The notes under the pieces: generated by a model
The model's database searches: none
Seen by the model: the letters and a program-made list of their open reading frames with translations, nothing else
Told to the model about the DNA's origin: nothing
Program-made: the position numbers and the translations under genes
Part shown: one piece after another, positions 1-5,987 of the stretch
How positions within the stretch are numbered: position 1 is the first letter of the stretch
How the letters are laid out: each line of letters starts with the position of its first letter
DNA from: Candidatus Omnitrophota bacterium
Lineage (GTDB): Bacteria; Omnitrophota; Gorgyraeia; Gygaellales; Profunditerraquicolaceae
Direction: 5' to 3'
DNA: 6,658 nucleotides
NCBI GenBank assembly: GCA_026387555.1
Contig: JAPLLM010000004.1
Location: 1-6,658, forward strand

Positions 1-1105
1 ACTCGCTTACTTCCACCTTCCCCGACTTACTTATCCGGCCTAAATCATTCCTTCCTAAATCAACGAGCATCAGATGCTCGGCTCGCTCTTTTTTGTCTTT
101 AATCAGTTCGTCGGCGAGTTTATTATCCTCTTCTTCGGTCTTACCTCTGGGCCTCGTCCCGGCAATAGGCCTTGTCTGGACTAGGCCGTCTTCACTGCGG
201 ACTAACATCTCAGGCGATGAACCCACAAGATAAAAGCTACTCAATTTCAGAAAGTACATATAAGGAGAGGGATTAAGGCTGCGTAATGACCTGTAAATAT
301 CAAACGGGTCGCGTTTTGTTTTAAGCCGGAAACGCTGGGAAGGCACAACCTGAATTATATCCCCTTTTTTGATATAAATTTTGGCTTTTCTTACCAGGGA
401 CTCAAATTCTGCCTTCTTAAAGTTGGATTGCACTTTCGCGCTTTGTACCTTAGTTTGCTTTTCTTTGAGATTTACCGAGCTTACCTGAAAATCCCTATAC
501 ATTGACTCGATCTTTTTAAGCCCCTTACGGTAAAAATTAACCAAATCTTTCTTTGATAAGGCTTTGTTTTTTGGAAGGAACACATTACAAACGATTTTAA
601 TAGTGTGGTTTACGTGGTCAAATATTAATATAGTATCGGTAAGCATAAATACGATATCGGGGAGCCTTAAATCATCCGGATTATTATCCGGGAGAACCTC
701 AAAAAAACGCACGGTGTCATAACCCATAAAACCTACAAGCCCGCCATAAAATCTAGGGAGCCCCTTAACGTTTACGCTTTTAAATGGTTGCATAATCTTT
801 TTAATCTCATCTAAAGGCGAGTTTGGAGCAACATAACGGTCGATTCTACCAGCATGCGGATGGACTATTTTTATATTCTTCCCTTTACTGATAAAAATCA
901 ACGAAGGATTGCTCCCCAAGAAAGAAAACCGGGCAATCTTTTCTTGTCCCTCGACTGACTCCAAAAGAAAGGTATAATCGCTTTTTTTCATTTTTAAATA
1001 GGCAGAGACCGGCGTATCAAGGTCGGCGTTGATCTCTTTATAGACCGGGATAACGTTACCCTGTTTTGCCAGTTTTAAGAATTCTTTTAAAGAAGGCTCA
1101 TGCAT
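1..1105 (-). CDS. trpE: Anthranilate synthase component I (partial, C-terminus beyond left edge)
   Basis: The first 368 residues of anthranilate synthase large subunit (family length near 490) are present; the frame stays open to the window edge. The enzyme converts chorismate to anthranilate in the cytoplasm using ammonia from TrpG, the first step of tryptophan synthesis. Visible motifs are LLES at 47-50 and NPSPYM at 278-283, both of which form the tryptophan feedback site in this family, so inhibition by Trp is likely. GGLVGFMGYD lies at 121-130, the chorismate-binding core begins around IKKGDIIQVVPSQRF at 245-259, and SPEM (297-300), PIAGTRPRG (313-321) and EHLMLVDLGRND (343-354) follow. 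The LLES and NPSPYM motifs favour TrpE over PabB. The ATG at 1105-1103 overlaps the hisI stop by one base (TAATG) without a clear ribosome binding site, which suggests coupling. A second ATG two bases further downstream is in another frame. Confidence 0.95.
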   Translation of the reverse strand, partial: MHEPSLKEFLKLAKQGNVIPVYKEINADLDTPVSAYLKMKKSDYTFLLESVEGQEKIARFSFLGSNPSLIFISKGKNIKIVHPHAGRIDRYVAPNSPLDEIKKIMQPFKSVNVKGLPRFYGGLVGFMGYDTVRFFEVLPDNNPDDLRLPDIVFMLTDTILIFDHVNHTIKIVCNVFLPKNKALSKKDLVNFYRKGLKKIESMYRDFQVSSVNLKEKQTKVQSAKVQSNFKKAEFESLVRKAKIYIKKGDIIQVVPSQRFRLKTKRDPFDIYRSLRSLNPSPYMYFLKLSSFYLVGSSPEMLVRSEDGLVQTRPIAGTRPRGKTEEEDNKLADELIKDKKERAEHLMLVDLGRNDLGRISKSGKVEVSE

Positions 1106-1446
1106 TATTTTAATCTACGATAGAAGCAGCTGTAGTTTCCGGTATGACACGCCCCTTCGCCCTTTTGGCGGACTTTGATCAAAAGCGCATCCATATCGCA
1201 ATCATAGCAAATTGATTTAACAAATTGAAAATTCCCCGAGGTCAAACCTTTGACCCAATACTCTTTACGGGAGCGCGACCAATAACAAGTTTTACCTAAT
1301 TTCAGCGTCCGCCTTAAAGACTCCTTATTCATATAAGCGACCATCAAAACATCCTTGGTCTTGTAATCCTGAATAATTGCGGGGATTAAACCTTGTTTAT
1401 CAAATTTTAATTTACTTAGATTTATCTTGGTAAGTTTTGACGTCAT
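1105..1446 (-). CDS. hisI: Phosphoribosyl-AMP cyclohydrolase
   Basis: This 113-residue protein is a single-domain phosphoribosyl-AMP cyclohydrolase. It hydrolyses the adenine ring of PR-AMP to give ProFAR, the third step of histidine synthesis. The metal site is readable: D82, D84 and D86 form the DxDxD magnesium motif, and C83, C100 and C107 fit the zinc cysteines, the last two within ACHTGNYSCFY. YWSRSRKEYWVKG at 55-67 is also family-typical. No HisE (phosphoribosyl-ATP pyrophosphatase) domain follows, unlike the HisIE fusions of many bacteria, so HisE must be a separate gene outside the window. The ATG overlaps the hisF stop by four bases (ATGA). An AAAGGAG lies 13 bases upstream of the start, somewhat far, so coupling to hisF probably contributes. 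Its own stop overlaps the trpE start. Confidence 0.96.
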   Translation of the reverse strand: MTSKLTKINLSKLKFDKQGLIPAIIQDYKTKDVLMVAYMNKESLRRTLKLGKTCYWSRSRKEYWVKGLTSGNFQFVKSICYDCDMDALLIKVRQKGEGACHTGNYSCFYRRLK

Positions 1447-2198
1447 ATTCTTACGCTTACTCCTTTAGCTTTAAGGTAATCCTTAACTTGTTTTACCGAA
1501 TATTCCTCATAATGAAAGATTGATGCGGCTAGCCCGGCATCCGCTCCTGCCTCGGTAAATACGTCATAGAAATGCTCCGGCTTACCCGCTCCTCCCGAAG
1601 CGATAACCGGGATGTGGACTGCCCCGGTTATCGCCTTGGTCAGAGCTATATCAAAACCGTCTTTAGTCCCGTCATAATCCATACTAGTCAAAAGTATTTC
1701 ACCGGCTCCGAGTTTTGCGGCTTTCCTCGCCCAATCTATTGCATCCATTCCTGTAGGCGTCCTTCCGCCGTTAACAAAGACCTCCCAGTGATCGGCCTCT
1801 CTCTTGACGTCTATAGCCACTACTATGCATTGGCTACCGAAACGTTTTGCCGCGTCAGCTATTAATACCGGAGACTTTACGGCTTGGGTATTGAGCGAGA
1901 CTTTTTCCGCACCGGCGTTAAGAAGGTTACGGATATCTTCAATATCACCCACACCTCCGCCTACGGTAAACGGCATAAAGATGTTTTGCGCGATCTTCTC
2001 GACCAGGCCGATAAGCGTCTTGCGGTTTTCAAAACTCGCGGTAATATCCAGAAAAACCAGCTCGTCAGCTTGTTGCTGGTCGTAGGCTCGAGCTACCTCA
2101 ACCGGATCACCGGCATCTTTTAACCCAAGAAACTTCACTCCCTTGACTACCCGGTTATCTTTAATATCCAGGCAGGGGATTATGCGCTTAGCCAGCAT
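1443..2198 (-). CDS. hisF: Imidazole glycerol phosphate synthase, cyclase subunit
   Basis: The 251-residue (beta/alpha)8 barrel cyclase subunit of IGP synthase. With ammonia delivered from HisH it converts PRFAR into IGP and AICAR, linking histidine and purine synthesis. Catalytic aspartates D11 (PCLDIK) and D130 (VVAIDVK) are in place. The residues known from the Thermotoga enzyme to gate the ammonia tunnel, R5, E46, K99 and E167, fall at the same numbers. Phosphate-binding loops TVGGGV (78-83) and ASGGAG (200-205) and the family C-terminal motif LAASIFH (223-229) are present. Position 98, usually Asp at the HisH contact, is Glu, a conservative change. The start overlaps the stop of the lipoprotein gene by one base (TAATG), and no Shine-Dalgarno sequence is visible upstream, so translation probably depends on coupling. 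The intact gate implies that a working HisH is needed. Confidence 0.97.
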   Translation of the reverse strand: MLAKRIIPCLDIKDNRVVKGVKFLGLKDAGDPVEVARAYDQQQADELVFLDITASFENRKTLIGLVEKIAQNIFMPFTVGGGVGDIEDIRNLLNAGAEKVSLNTQAVKSPVLIADAAKRFGSQCIVVAIDVKREADHWEVFVNGGRTPTGMDAIDWARKAAKLGAGEILLTSMDYDGTKDGFDIALTKAITGAVHIPVIASGGAGKPEHFYDVFTEAGADAGLAASIFHYEEYSVKQVKDYLKAKGVSVRI

Positions 2199-2647
2199 TA
2201 TTTGGTCTTTTTATATAAATACTCCCTTAACACTTCCCAGGTCTTTTTGTCGGCTTTTCCTGTCACGGATAAACTGTTGGCTTTCTGAAACGCCCTGATC
2301 GCTTCTTTAGTCTTCGTTCCGATTTTCCCATCGATTTTCCCTGGATCGTAACCGGCATTAGCTAAAGCGATCTGAATGTGCTTTGCCTTAGGACGGGTCT
2401 TGATACTTCCGACGACCTTCACTTTGACCGGAGCATTTTCTTTTAATTCTGTCTCCTGTTGCGTCTTCGCAAGTTGATCTTTCAGGCCGTTGATCTCTTC
2501 GTCCTTAGACTGGACCTGCGCCTCTAATACCGATACCTGATTCTTAAGCCCCTGAAGCTCCAATTCCTTTTGTTTTCTCGCAGTTGCGCAACCGCTCAAG
2601 GATGCCGCAAAAAACATGACCGTTACTAAAACTATCCACTTCCTCAT
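2198..2647 (-). CDS. Putative lipoprotein with coiled coil and peptidoglycan-binding domain
   Basis: A 149-residue envelope protein of unknown specific function. It starts with a lipoprotein signal: basic MRK, a hydrophobic stretch to about residue 17, and the lipobox LSGC with C20 as the lipidated cysteine. Residues 31-59 carry hydrophobic residues in strict 3-4 spacing (31, 34, 38, 41, 45, 52, 55, 59), so a coiled coil or helical oligomer is expected. After a lysine- and proline-containing linker, residues about 88-147 match the PG_binding_1 fold, with IQIALANAGY, KIDGKIG, TKEAIRAFQ and a final TW..L. Inferred role: a membrane-anchored protein contacting peptidoglycan. It has no histidine-related feature, yet lies between hisA and hisF and overlaps the hisF start by one base. 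An unusually good ribosome binding site (AAGGAGGAGG) precedes it. The molecular role remains open; no enzymatic domain is visible. Confidence 0.88.
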   Translation of the reverse strand: MRKWIVLVTVMFFAASLSGCATARKQKELELQGLKNQVSVLEAQVQSKDEEINGLKDQLAKTQQETELKENAPVKVKVVGSIKTRPKAKHIQIALANAGYDPGKIDGKIGTKTKEAIRAFQKANSLSVTGKADKKTWEVLREYLYKKTK

Positions 2648-2651
2648 CTTG

Positions 2652-2661
2652 CCTCCTCCTT
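2652..2661 (-). promoter_or_regulatory. Strong ribosome binding site of the lipoprotein gene
   Basis: On the minus strand AAGGAGGAGG ends four bases before the ATG at 2647, and its first GGAGG core ends seven bases before it. This is the best Shine-Dalgarno match in the window and fixes the lipoprotein start. Because hisF lacks a site of its own, this sequence may also set the ribosome supply for hisF through the TAATG junction (inference). Confidence 0.8.
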
Positions 2662-2668
2662 AAAATGA

Positions 2669-2711
2669 GCACTTGACTTTCGAACACGATAGTGTGAGTA
2701 AGTCAATGTGC
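2669..2711 (-). other. Stem-loop just upstream of the lipoprotein ribosome binding site
   Basis: Positions 2669-2678 pair with 2701-2711 through ten base pairs and one bulged base at 2707. Inside the loop a second small hairpin forms, 2684-2687 with 2692-2695 around a four-base loop. In the minus-strand transcript the outer stem is followed by UCAUUUUAAGG, so the U-run is short and this is at best a weak intrinsic terminator or attenuator. It could equally be a structured leader or part of a dispersed repeat. Pairing is seen directly; function is inference. Confidence 0.5.
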
Positions 2712-2719
2712 GAATTTAT

Positions 2720-2772
2720 CCCGAGCATATGCCAAAAATATCGAAGAGATTTTTGGCATGTTTATGCGAGGG
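2720..2772 (-). other. Extended stem-loop downstream of hisA
   Basis: A perfect 11-bp inverted repeat pairs 2729-2739 with 2749-2759 around a nine-base loop. The stem extends outward: 2720-2728 pairs with 2764-2772 at seven of nine positions, across a four-base bulge at 2760-2763. It begins eight bases after the hisA stop codon in the transcript. No U-tract follows on either strand, so a classical rho-independent terminator is unlikely. An RNA-stability or processing element, or a REP-like repeat, is possible. Together with the neighbouring stem-loop it fills most of the 132-base gap between hisA and the lipoprotein gene. Confidence 0.5.
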
Positions 2773-2779
2773 ACACATG

Positions 2780-3499
2780 TTATACTGACTTTATGGCCTG
2801 CGAAAGGGTAAATTTTCCTTCGTATAGGGCCTTACCGATAATAATACCGCTTAATCCGTCATTCTTTAACTTCTGCAGCTTGATGATATCGTCCAGAGAT
2901 GAGATCCCGCCGGAAACGATGACTTTCAAGCCGGTCTTCTTTAATATTTCCTTGGTATCTTTAATGTTCGGCCCTAAGAGGGTCCCGTCTTTAGAGGTAT
3001 CCGTATAAATTGCCTCTTTAAAGCCGATCTCTTTTAAAGCGTTGGCAAAATCTAAAGACAAAACCCCCTTGCCTTCGCTCTTCCAGCCCTTGATCATGAC
3101 CCGGCCGGCCTTTGCGTCAATACTTACGATTACCTTGTCTTTGAATTTTTTGAACGTCGTTCGTAGGAACTTTTCATCCTGAACCGCCCTTGTTCCCAGA
3201 ACCACTCTTTTAATGCCAGCCTTAAGAAGCTCTTCGATAGTCCCCGTATCCCGGACACCTCCGCCGAATTCAACAGGTATCTTTATTTCTTTGGCAATAG
3301 ACTTAGCGATCTCAATATTCTTAGGAATACCGCTGAAGGCGCCGTCTAAATCCACGATGTGCAGGAATTCCGCGCCTTGCTTAACCCAGTGCTTCGCGGT
3401 CTTTAAGGGATCACGCGAATAGACCTTCTTATCTGTAGCACCCCTGACATACCTGACTACGCATCCGTCCTGCAAATCTATTGCCGGAATGATCAACAT
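2780..3499 (-). CDS. hisA: Phosphoribosylformimino-5-aminoimidazole carboxamide ribotide isomerase
   Basis: A 239-residue (beta/alpha)8 barrel isomerase converting ProFAR to PRFAR by an Amadori rearrangement, the fourth step of histidine synthesis. The catalytic pair is D8 (IPAIDLQ) and D128 (VSIDAK). Other family signatures are VDLDGA at 49-54, EFGGGVRD at 77-84, LGTRAV at 101-106, TDTSKDGT at 166-173 and VSGGISS at 195-201. Length is normal. It resembles HisF in fold, but the YTDTSKDGT motif and the HisA-type N-terminus separate the two. The ATG overlaps the end of hisH by seven bases and only a distant GGAG is visible, so coupling to translation of the second hisH fragment is likely. A two-hairpin spacer follows, the only real gap in the cluster. 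Confidence 0.97.
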   Translation of the reverse strand: MLIIPAIDLQDGCVVRYVRGATDKKVYSRDPLKTAKHWVKQGAEFLHIVDLDGAFSGIPKNIEIAKSIAKEIKIPVEFGGGVRDTGTIEELLKAGIKRVVLGTRAVQDEKFLRTTFKKFKDKVIVSIDAKAGRVMIKGWKSEGKGVLSLDFANALKEIGFKEAIYTDTSKDGTLLGPNIKDTKEILKKTGLKVIVSGGISSLDDIIKLQKLKNDGLSGIIIGKALYEGKFTLSQAIKSV

Positions 3500-3852
3500 A
3501 GCTTGACAAAATTCTCCAGCATTTTCAGGCCGACTCCTTGGCTTTTCTCCGGATGAAACTGAACCCCGTAAATATTACCCTTATTAACCGCACAGGCAAA
3601 CAATGATCCGTAATCGCAAGTCGCCGCTACTATATCACTATCCTTTGGAACAGGATAATAAGAATGGCAAAAATATACGAATGAATCATTTTCGATATTA
3701 TTTAACAGCTTGCACTGATTTTTGATATTAATCTGGTTCCACCCCATATGCGGAATTTTTAGTTTTGGGGGAAAACTTTTTACCTCGCCATCAATAATCC
3801 CCAGACCTTTGTGCAGACCGTGTTCGTAACTCCTGGTAAACAATAGTTGCAT
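3493..3852 (-). CDS. hisH: HisH glutaminase, C-terminal fragment (frame-disrupted gene)
   Basis: The 119-residue C-terminal part of the class I glutamine amidotransferase subunit of IGP synthase, which hydrolyses glutamine and passes ammonia to HisF. GVQFHPEKS carries the catalytic His100 and Glu102 of this fragment, which would be H181 and E183 of the restored protein. KGLGIIDG, PHMGWNQ and YFCHSYY are family motifs. The first ATG begins MQLLF, just after the nucleophile elbow. In the same frame upstream the DNA still encodes RPFLGICLG including the nucleophilic Cys, but no start codon precedes it and the frame closes at a TGA. Made alone, this piece would lack the catalytic Cys. The ATG lies 14 bases past the stop of the N-terminal fragment, so reinitiation is conceivable. 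Whether this is a pseudogene, a split enzyme or an assembly error cannot be decided from sequence alone. Confidence 0.85.
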   Translation of the reverse strand: MQLLFTRSYEHGLHKGLGIIDGEVKSFPPKLKIPHMGWNQINIKNQCKLLNNIENDSFVYFCHSYYPVPKDSDIVAATCDYGSLFACAVNKGNIYGVQFHPEKSQGVGLKMLENFVKLC

Positions 3853-3932
3853 CCCCAGGCAGATTCCTAGAAAGGGCCTTCGCTGGTTTCAAAAAACAGC
3901 TGCATCCCCAAACATATACCTAAAAAAGGCCT
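3838..3932 (-). repeat. Diverged tandem duplication inside hisH (53-bp offset)
   Basis: The stretch encoding RPFLGICLGMQL occurs twice in tandem, beginning at 3932 and again at 3879 on the minus strand. Over the first 42 bases the copies differ at nine positions. Eight are synonymous and one changes Phe to Leu. Beyond that the copies diverge into FETSE and FTRSYEHG, both plausible HisH continuations. The 53-base offset is not a multiple of three and causes the frameshift that ends the first fragment at a TAG (3869-3867). Deleting 53 bases between equivalent points gives one continuous 200-residue HisH. Confidence 0.9.
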
Positions 3933-4148
3933 TTTGTCTTTGACTAAGGCTTTGATAGCCGGGATAAGCTTTTGTTTTTCTAATTCACCCATGGCATCGT
4001 CAAACGCTCCGACGCCGGGAAGGACTGCCTTATCGCACGCGGCGATATCTTCCGCTTTATTTGTAATCAGGGTATCAGCCCCGAACATCTGCAGGGCTTT
4101 ATTTACGCTATGGATATTCCCCATTCCATAATCGATAATAGCAATCAT
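3867..4148 (-). CDS. hisH: HisH glutaminase, N-terminal fragment (frame-disrupted gene)
   Basis: The 93-residue N-terminal portion of HisH (family about 200). It opens with IAIIDYGMGNIHSV, contains the LPGVGAFDDAM oxyanion-strand motif at 43-53, and reaches the nucleophile elbow GICLGMQ with Cys79. It then runs FFETSE and ends after three aberrant residues (GPF) at a TAG. The catalytic His and Glu are missing here and lie in the following fragment, in another frame. The ATG directly abuts the hisB stop (TAGATG). The first 90 residues read as well-conserved HisH with no other damage, so disruption is either very recent, tolerated as a two-piece protein, or artefactual. The intact ammonia gate of HisF and the completeness of the other his genes argue that the cell has a working glutaminase, from this locus or another. 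Confidence 0.88.
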   Translation of the reverse strand: MIAIIDYGMGNIHSVNKALQMFGADTLITNKAEDIAACDKAVLPGVGAFDDAMGELEKQKLIPAIKALVKDKRPFLGICLGMQLFFETSEGPF

Positions 4149-4751
4149 CTAGTCGATCACGCCTTTAGTCGAAGGAACACCTTGACGCCTCGGATCTATC
4201 TGCGTTGCCTGATCCAGCGATATTCCCAATCCCTTGAAGACCGGCTCAAGCGTAGTGTGCAAGTCAGCGCTTATTGGGTCGATCTTAATATTTAAATTCA
4301 TACCCAGCTGTTTAGCTAATGCTTCAAAAAAATGTTCGGCATAAGACAGAGAGTATCCGTCCTGCTCCTTAGGCAGCTCTGCGCCTTTAGAAATAGAGAG
4401 CTTAAAGTACCCCCTCCCGCTAATATCAGTACTGACATTAGCCACTACTTCCTCCATAGGGATGCTGGCTGAGCCAAAACGTTTGATCCCGGATTTTTCT
4501 CCCAGGGCCTTTTTAAATACCTGGCCCAGGACGATGCCGACATCTTCATTAGTATGGTGTATATCGACCTTTAAATCGCCTTTGGCCTTGATCTCCAGAT
4601 CGAATAGGCCGTGAAAAGCGAACAGCTCCAGCATGTGGTCTAAGATACCGATGCCGGTATCGATCTTGGATTTTCCGCATCCGTCGATATTCAGCTTGAC
4701 CGTCACATCAGTCTCGGTGGTCTTTCTCTTTACTTCCGCGCTCCTCTTCAT
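4149..4751 (-). CDS. hisB: Imidazoleglycerol-phosphate dehydratase
   Basis: A 200-residue single-function IGP dehydratase, lacking the N-terminal histidinol-phosphatase domain of the enterobacterial HisB. It converts IGP to imidazole acetol phosphate using two manganese ions. Metal-binding elements are H39 (LDHM), H47 (FHG), the first signature DIHHTNED with H65, H66 and E69, and H140 with E143 (EHFFE). The second signature normally reads HHxxE but here is HTTLE (H165, T166, E169), so one expected His ligand is Thr. The C-terminal IDPRRQGVPSTKG motif is typical of the family. A Shine-Dalgarno sequence, AAAGGAG, overlaps the hisD stop, and the start lies nine bases beyond that stop. The hisB stop abuts the hisH ATG. 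Confidence 0.95.
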   Translation of the reverse strand: MKRSAEVKRKTTETDVTVKLNIDGCGKSKIDTGIGILDHMLELFAFHGLFDLEIKAKGDLKVDIHHTNEDVGIVLGQVFKKALGEKSGIKRFGSASIPMEEVVANVSTDISGRGYFKLSISKGAELPKEQDGYSLSYAEHFFEALAKQLGMNLNIKIDPISADLHTTLEPVFKGLGISLDQATQIDPRRQGVPSTKGVID

Positions 4752-4760
4752 CTCTCTCCT

Positions 4761-5987
4761 TTATGCGAACCTCGCCTTGACCGAGTCAATGTGTTTACTC
4801 AATCCCTCGATCCCGGCGACCTTTTCCAAAGGCTCCCTTGCCTTTTCCAAGGCCTTTTTAGAATAGCTTATGATATGGCTGCTCTTTACAAAATCAAAGA
4901 CCGAAAGCCCGGAGAAAAACCTGGCTGTCCCGTTAGTAGGTAAAACATGACTCGGCCCGGCAATATAGTCTCCGACCGCGGCCGGGCTGTAAGGACCTAA
5001 AAATATTGCCCCGGCATTGCGGATCAGTTTAACCAGCCTCTGGGGATTATTCACCAGGATCTCTAAATGCTCGGGCGCAATTTTATTGGCAACCTCTGCC
5101 GCCTGCTCTAAATTCTTAGTTAAAACGATTGAGCCGGGATAATCACCGAGGGCATTTTTTACCGTGTTGGCCAGAGATTTTGAGTTTGTAATAAGAATGG
5201 CTAAGCCTTTGGCATGCTCTGCCTGGGCTTTTAAATCCGCTATGATAAATTTCGGTTCGCTGGCACGGTTAGCAATGACCACTAATTCCGTAGGACCGGC
5301 GATCATGTCGATATCCACCTGCCCGAATACCTGTCTTTTGGCTTCGCTCACATAAATATTCCCCGGGCCTACTATCTTATCAACGCGTGGGATAGTCTTA
5401 GTTCCATATGCCAGCCCAGCTATACCCTGCGCGCCGCCCACGCGGTATATTTCATCCACTTTTAAAAGATCCGCCATAACTAAAATGTGCGGATTGATAT
5501 TTCCCGACTTATCCGGCGGGCTGATAAGCGCGATTTTTCTCACTCCGGCAATCTTTGCCGGGAGCACGGTCATATAAACCGTAGACACCAATGGGGCAGT
5601 GCCTGCCGGGATATAAACGCCGACTCTATCGAGCGGGATATAATTCTCCCCTAAAACTACGCCATCAGCGTCTTTCATGCGCCAGGATTTCTTAAGCGCC
5701 TTGCGGTAAAAACGATTTACATTTTCAATGATCACTTTCAGAGTTGAAACAAAATTGGGGCTGATATTCTGATATGCGCCGCTTATTTCACCCTGCGAAA
5801 CTTTTAACTGCCGGGGCGCCAGCTTAACCCCGTCGAATTTCTTGGTATATTTAATTAAAGCGTCATCTCCCAGATTACGCACGTCATCGATGATCTTGCC
5901 GACCCTGACTTCTACGCGCTTTGAGCGGCAGGCCCCGCGATTATAGATCTTTTCCAATTTTTTGCTTCCAAAACGCATTATCTTCAT
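4761..5987 (-). CDS. hisD: Histidinol dehydrogenase
   Basis: A 408-residue histidinol dehydrogenase, which oxidises L-histidinol to L-histidine in two NAD-dependent steps, the last reactions of the pathway. All zinc ligands known from the E. coli enzyme have equivalents: Q255 and H258 (AQAEH), D340 (VGDYIAGPSHVLPT) and H399 near the C-terminus. The acid-base pair E306-H307 lies in APEHLE. NAD-binding motifs YIPAGT (125-130), VGGAQGIAGLAYGT (183-196) and VGPGNIYV (206-213) are present. It is slightly shorter than the usual 420-440 residues, mostly at the N-terminus. The ATG at 5987 overlaps the alaS stop by four bases (ATGA), with only a distant AAGGA. Met4 is an alternative start but would lose this coupling geometry. 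hisB follows after nine bases. Confidence 0.96.
   Translation of the reverse strand: MKIMRFGSKKLEKIYNRGACRSKRVEVRVGKIIDDVRNLGDDALIKYTKKFDGVKLAPRQLKVSQGEISGAYQNISPNFVSTLKVIIENVNRFYRKALKKSWRMKDADGVVLGENYIPLDRVGVYIPAGTAPLVSTVYMTVLPAKIAGVRKIALISPPDKSGNINPHILVMADLLKVDEIYRVGGAQGIAGLAYGTKTIPRVDKIVGPGNIYVSEAKRQVFGQVDIDMIAGPTELVVIANRASEPKFIIADLKAQAEHAKGLAILITNSKSLANTVKNALGDYPGSIVLTKNLEQAAEVANKIAPEHLEILVNNPQRLVKLIRNAGAIFLGPYSPAAVGDYIAGPSHVLPTNGTARFFSGLSVFDFVKSSHIISYSKKALEKAREPLEKVAGIEGLSKHIDSVKARFA

Noticed and set aside
1572..2123. Several overlapping plus-strand frames opposite hisF
   Set aside because: All are antisense shadows of a clearly conserved hisF and have no plausible protein features.
2679..2711. 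Minus-strand TTGACT as a -35 box for a lipoprotein promoter
   Set aside because: At 17-base spacing the -10 position reads TCGAAA, a poor match, and the bases are explained by the stem-loop arm.
2720..2772. Rho-independent terminator after hisA
   Set aside because: The stem is good but no U-run follows on the minus strand, and the downstream his genes continue in the same direction.
2753..2786. Plus-strand promoter-like TATACT preceded by TG near the hisA stop
   Set aside because: No -35 element at proper spacing and no plus-strand gene downstream; the bases also encode the end of hisA.
2673..3008. Plus-strand open frame covering the hisA-lipoprotein gap
   Set aside because: It starts at a non-ATG codon, runs through both stem-loops and then antisense to hisA; no recognisable domain.
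3827..3932. Programmed ribosomal bypassing over about 53 bases in hisH, similar to phage T4 gene 60
   Set aside because: The skipped segment is a homologous, synonymously diverged copy of the following coding sequence, which a recombination or assembly junction explains more simply.
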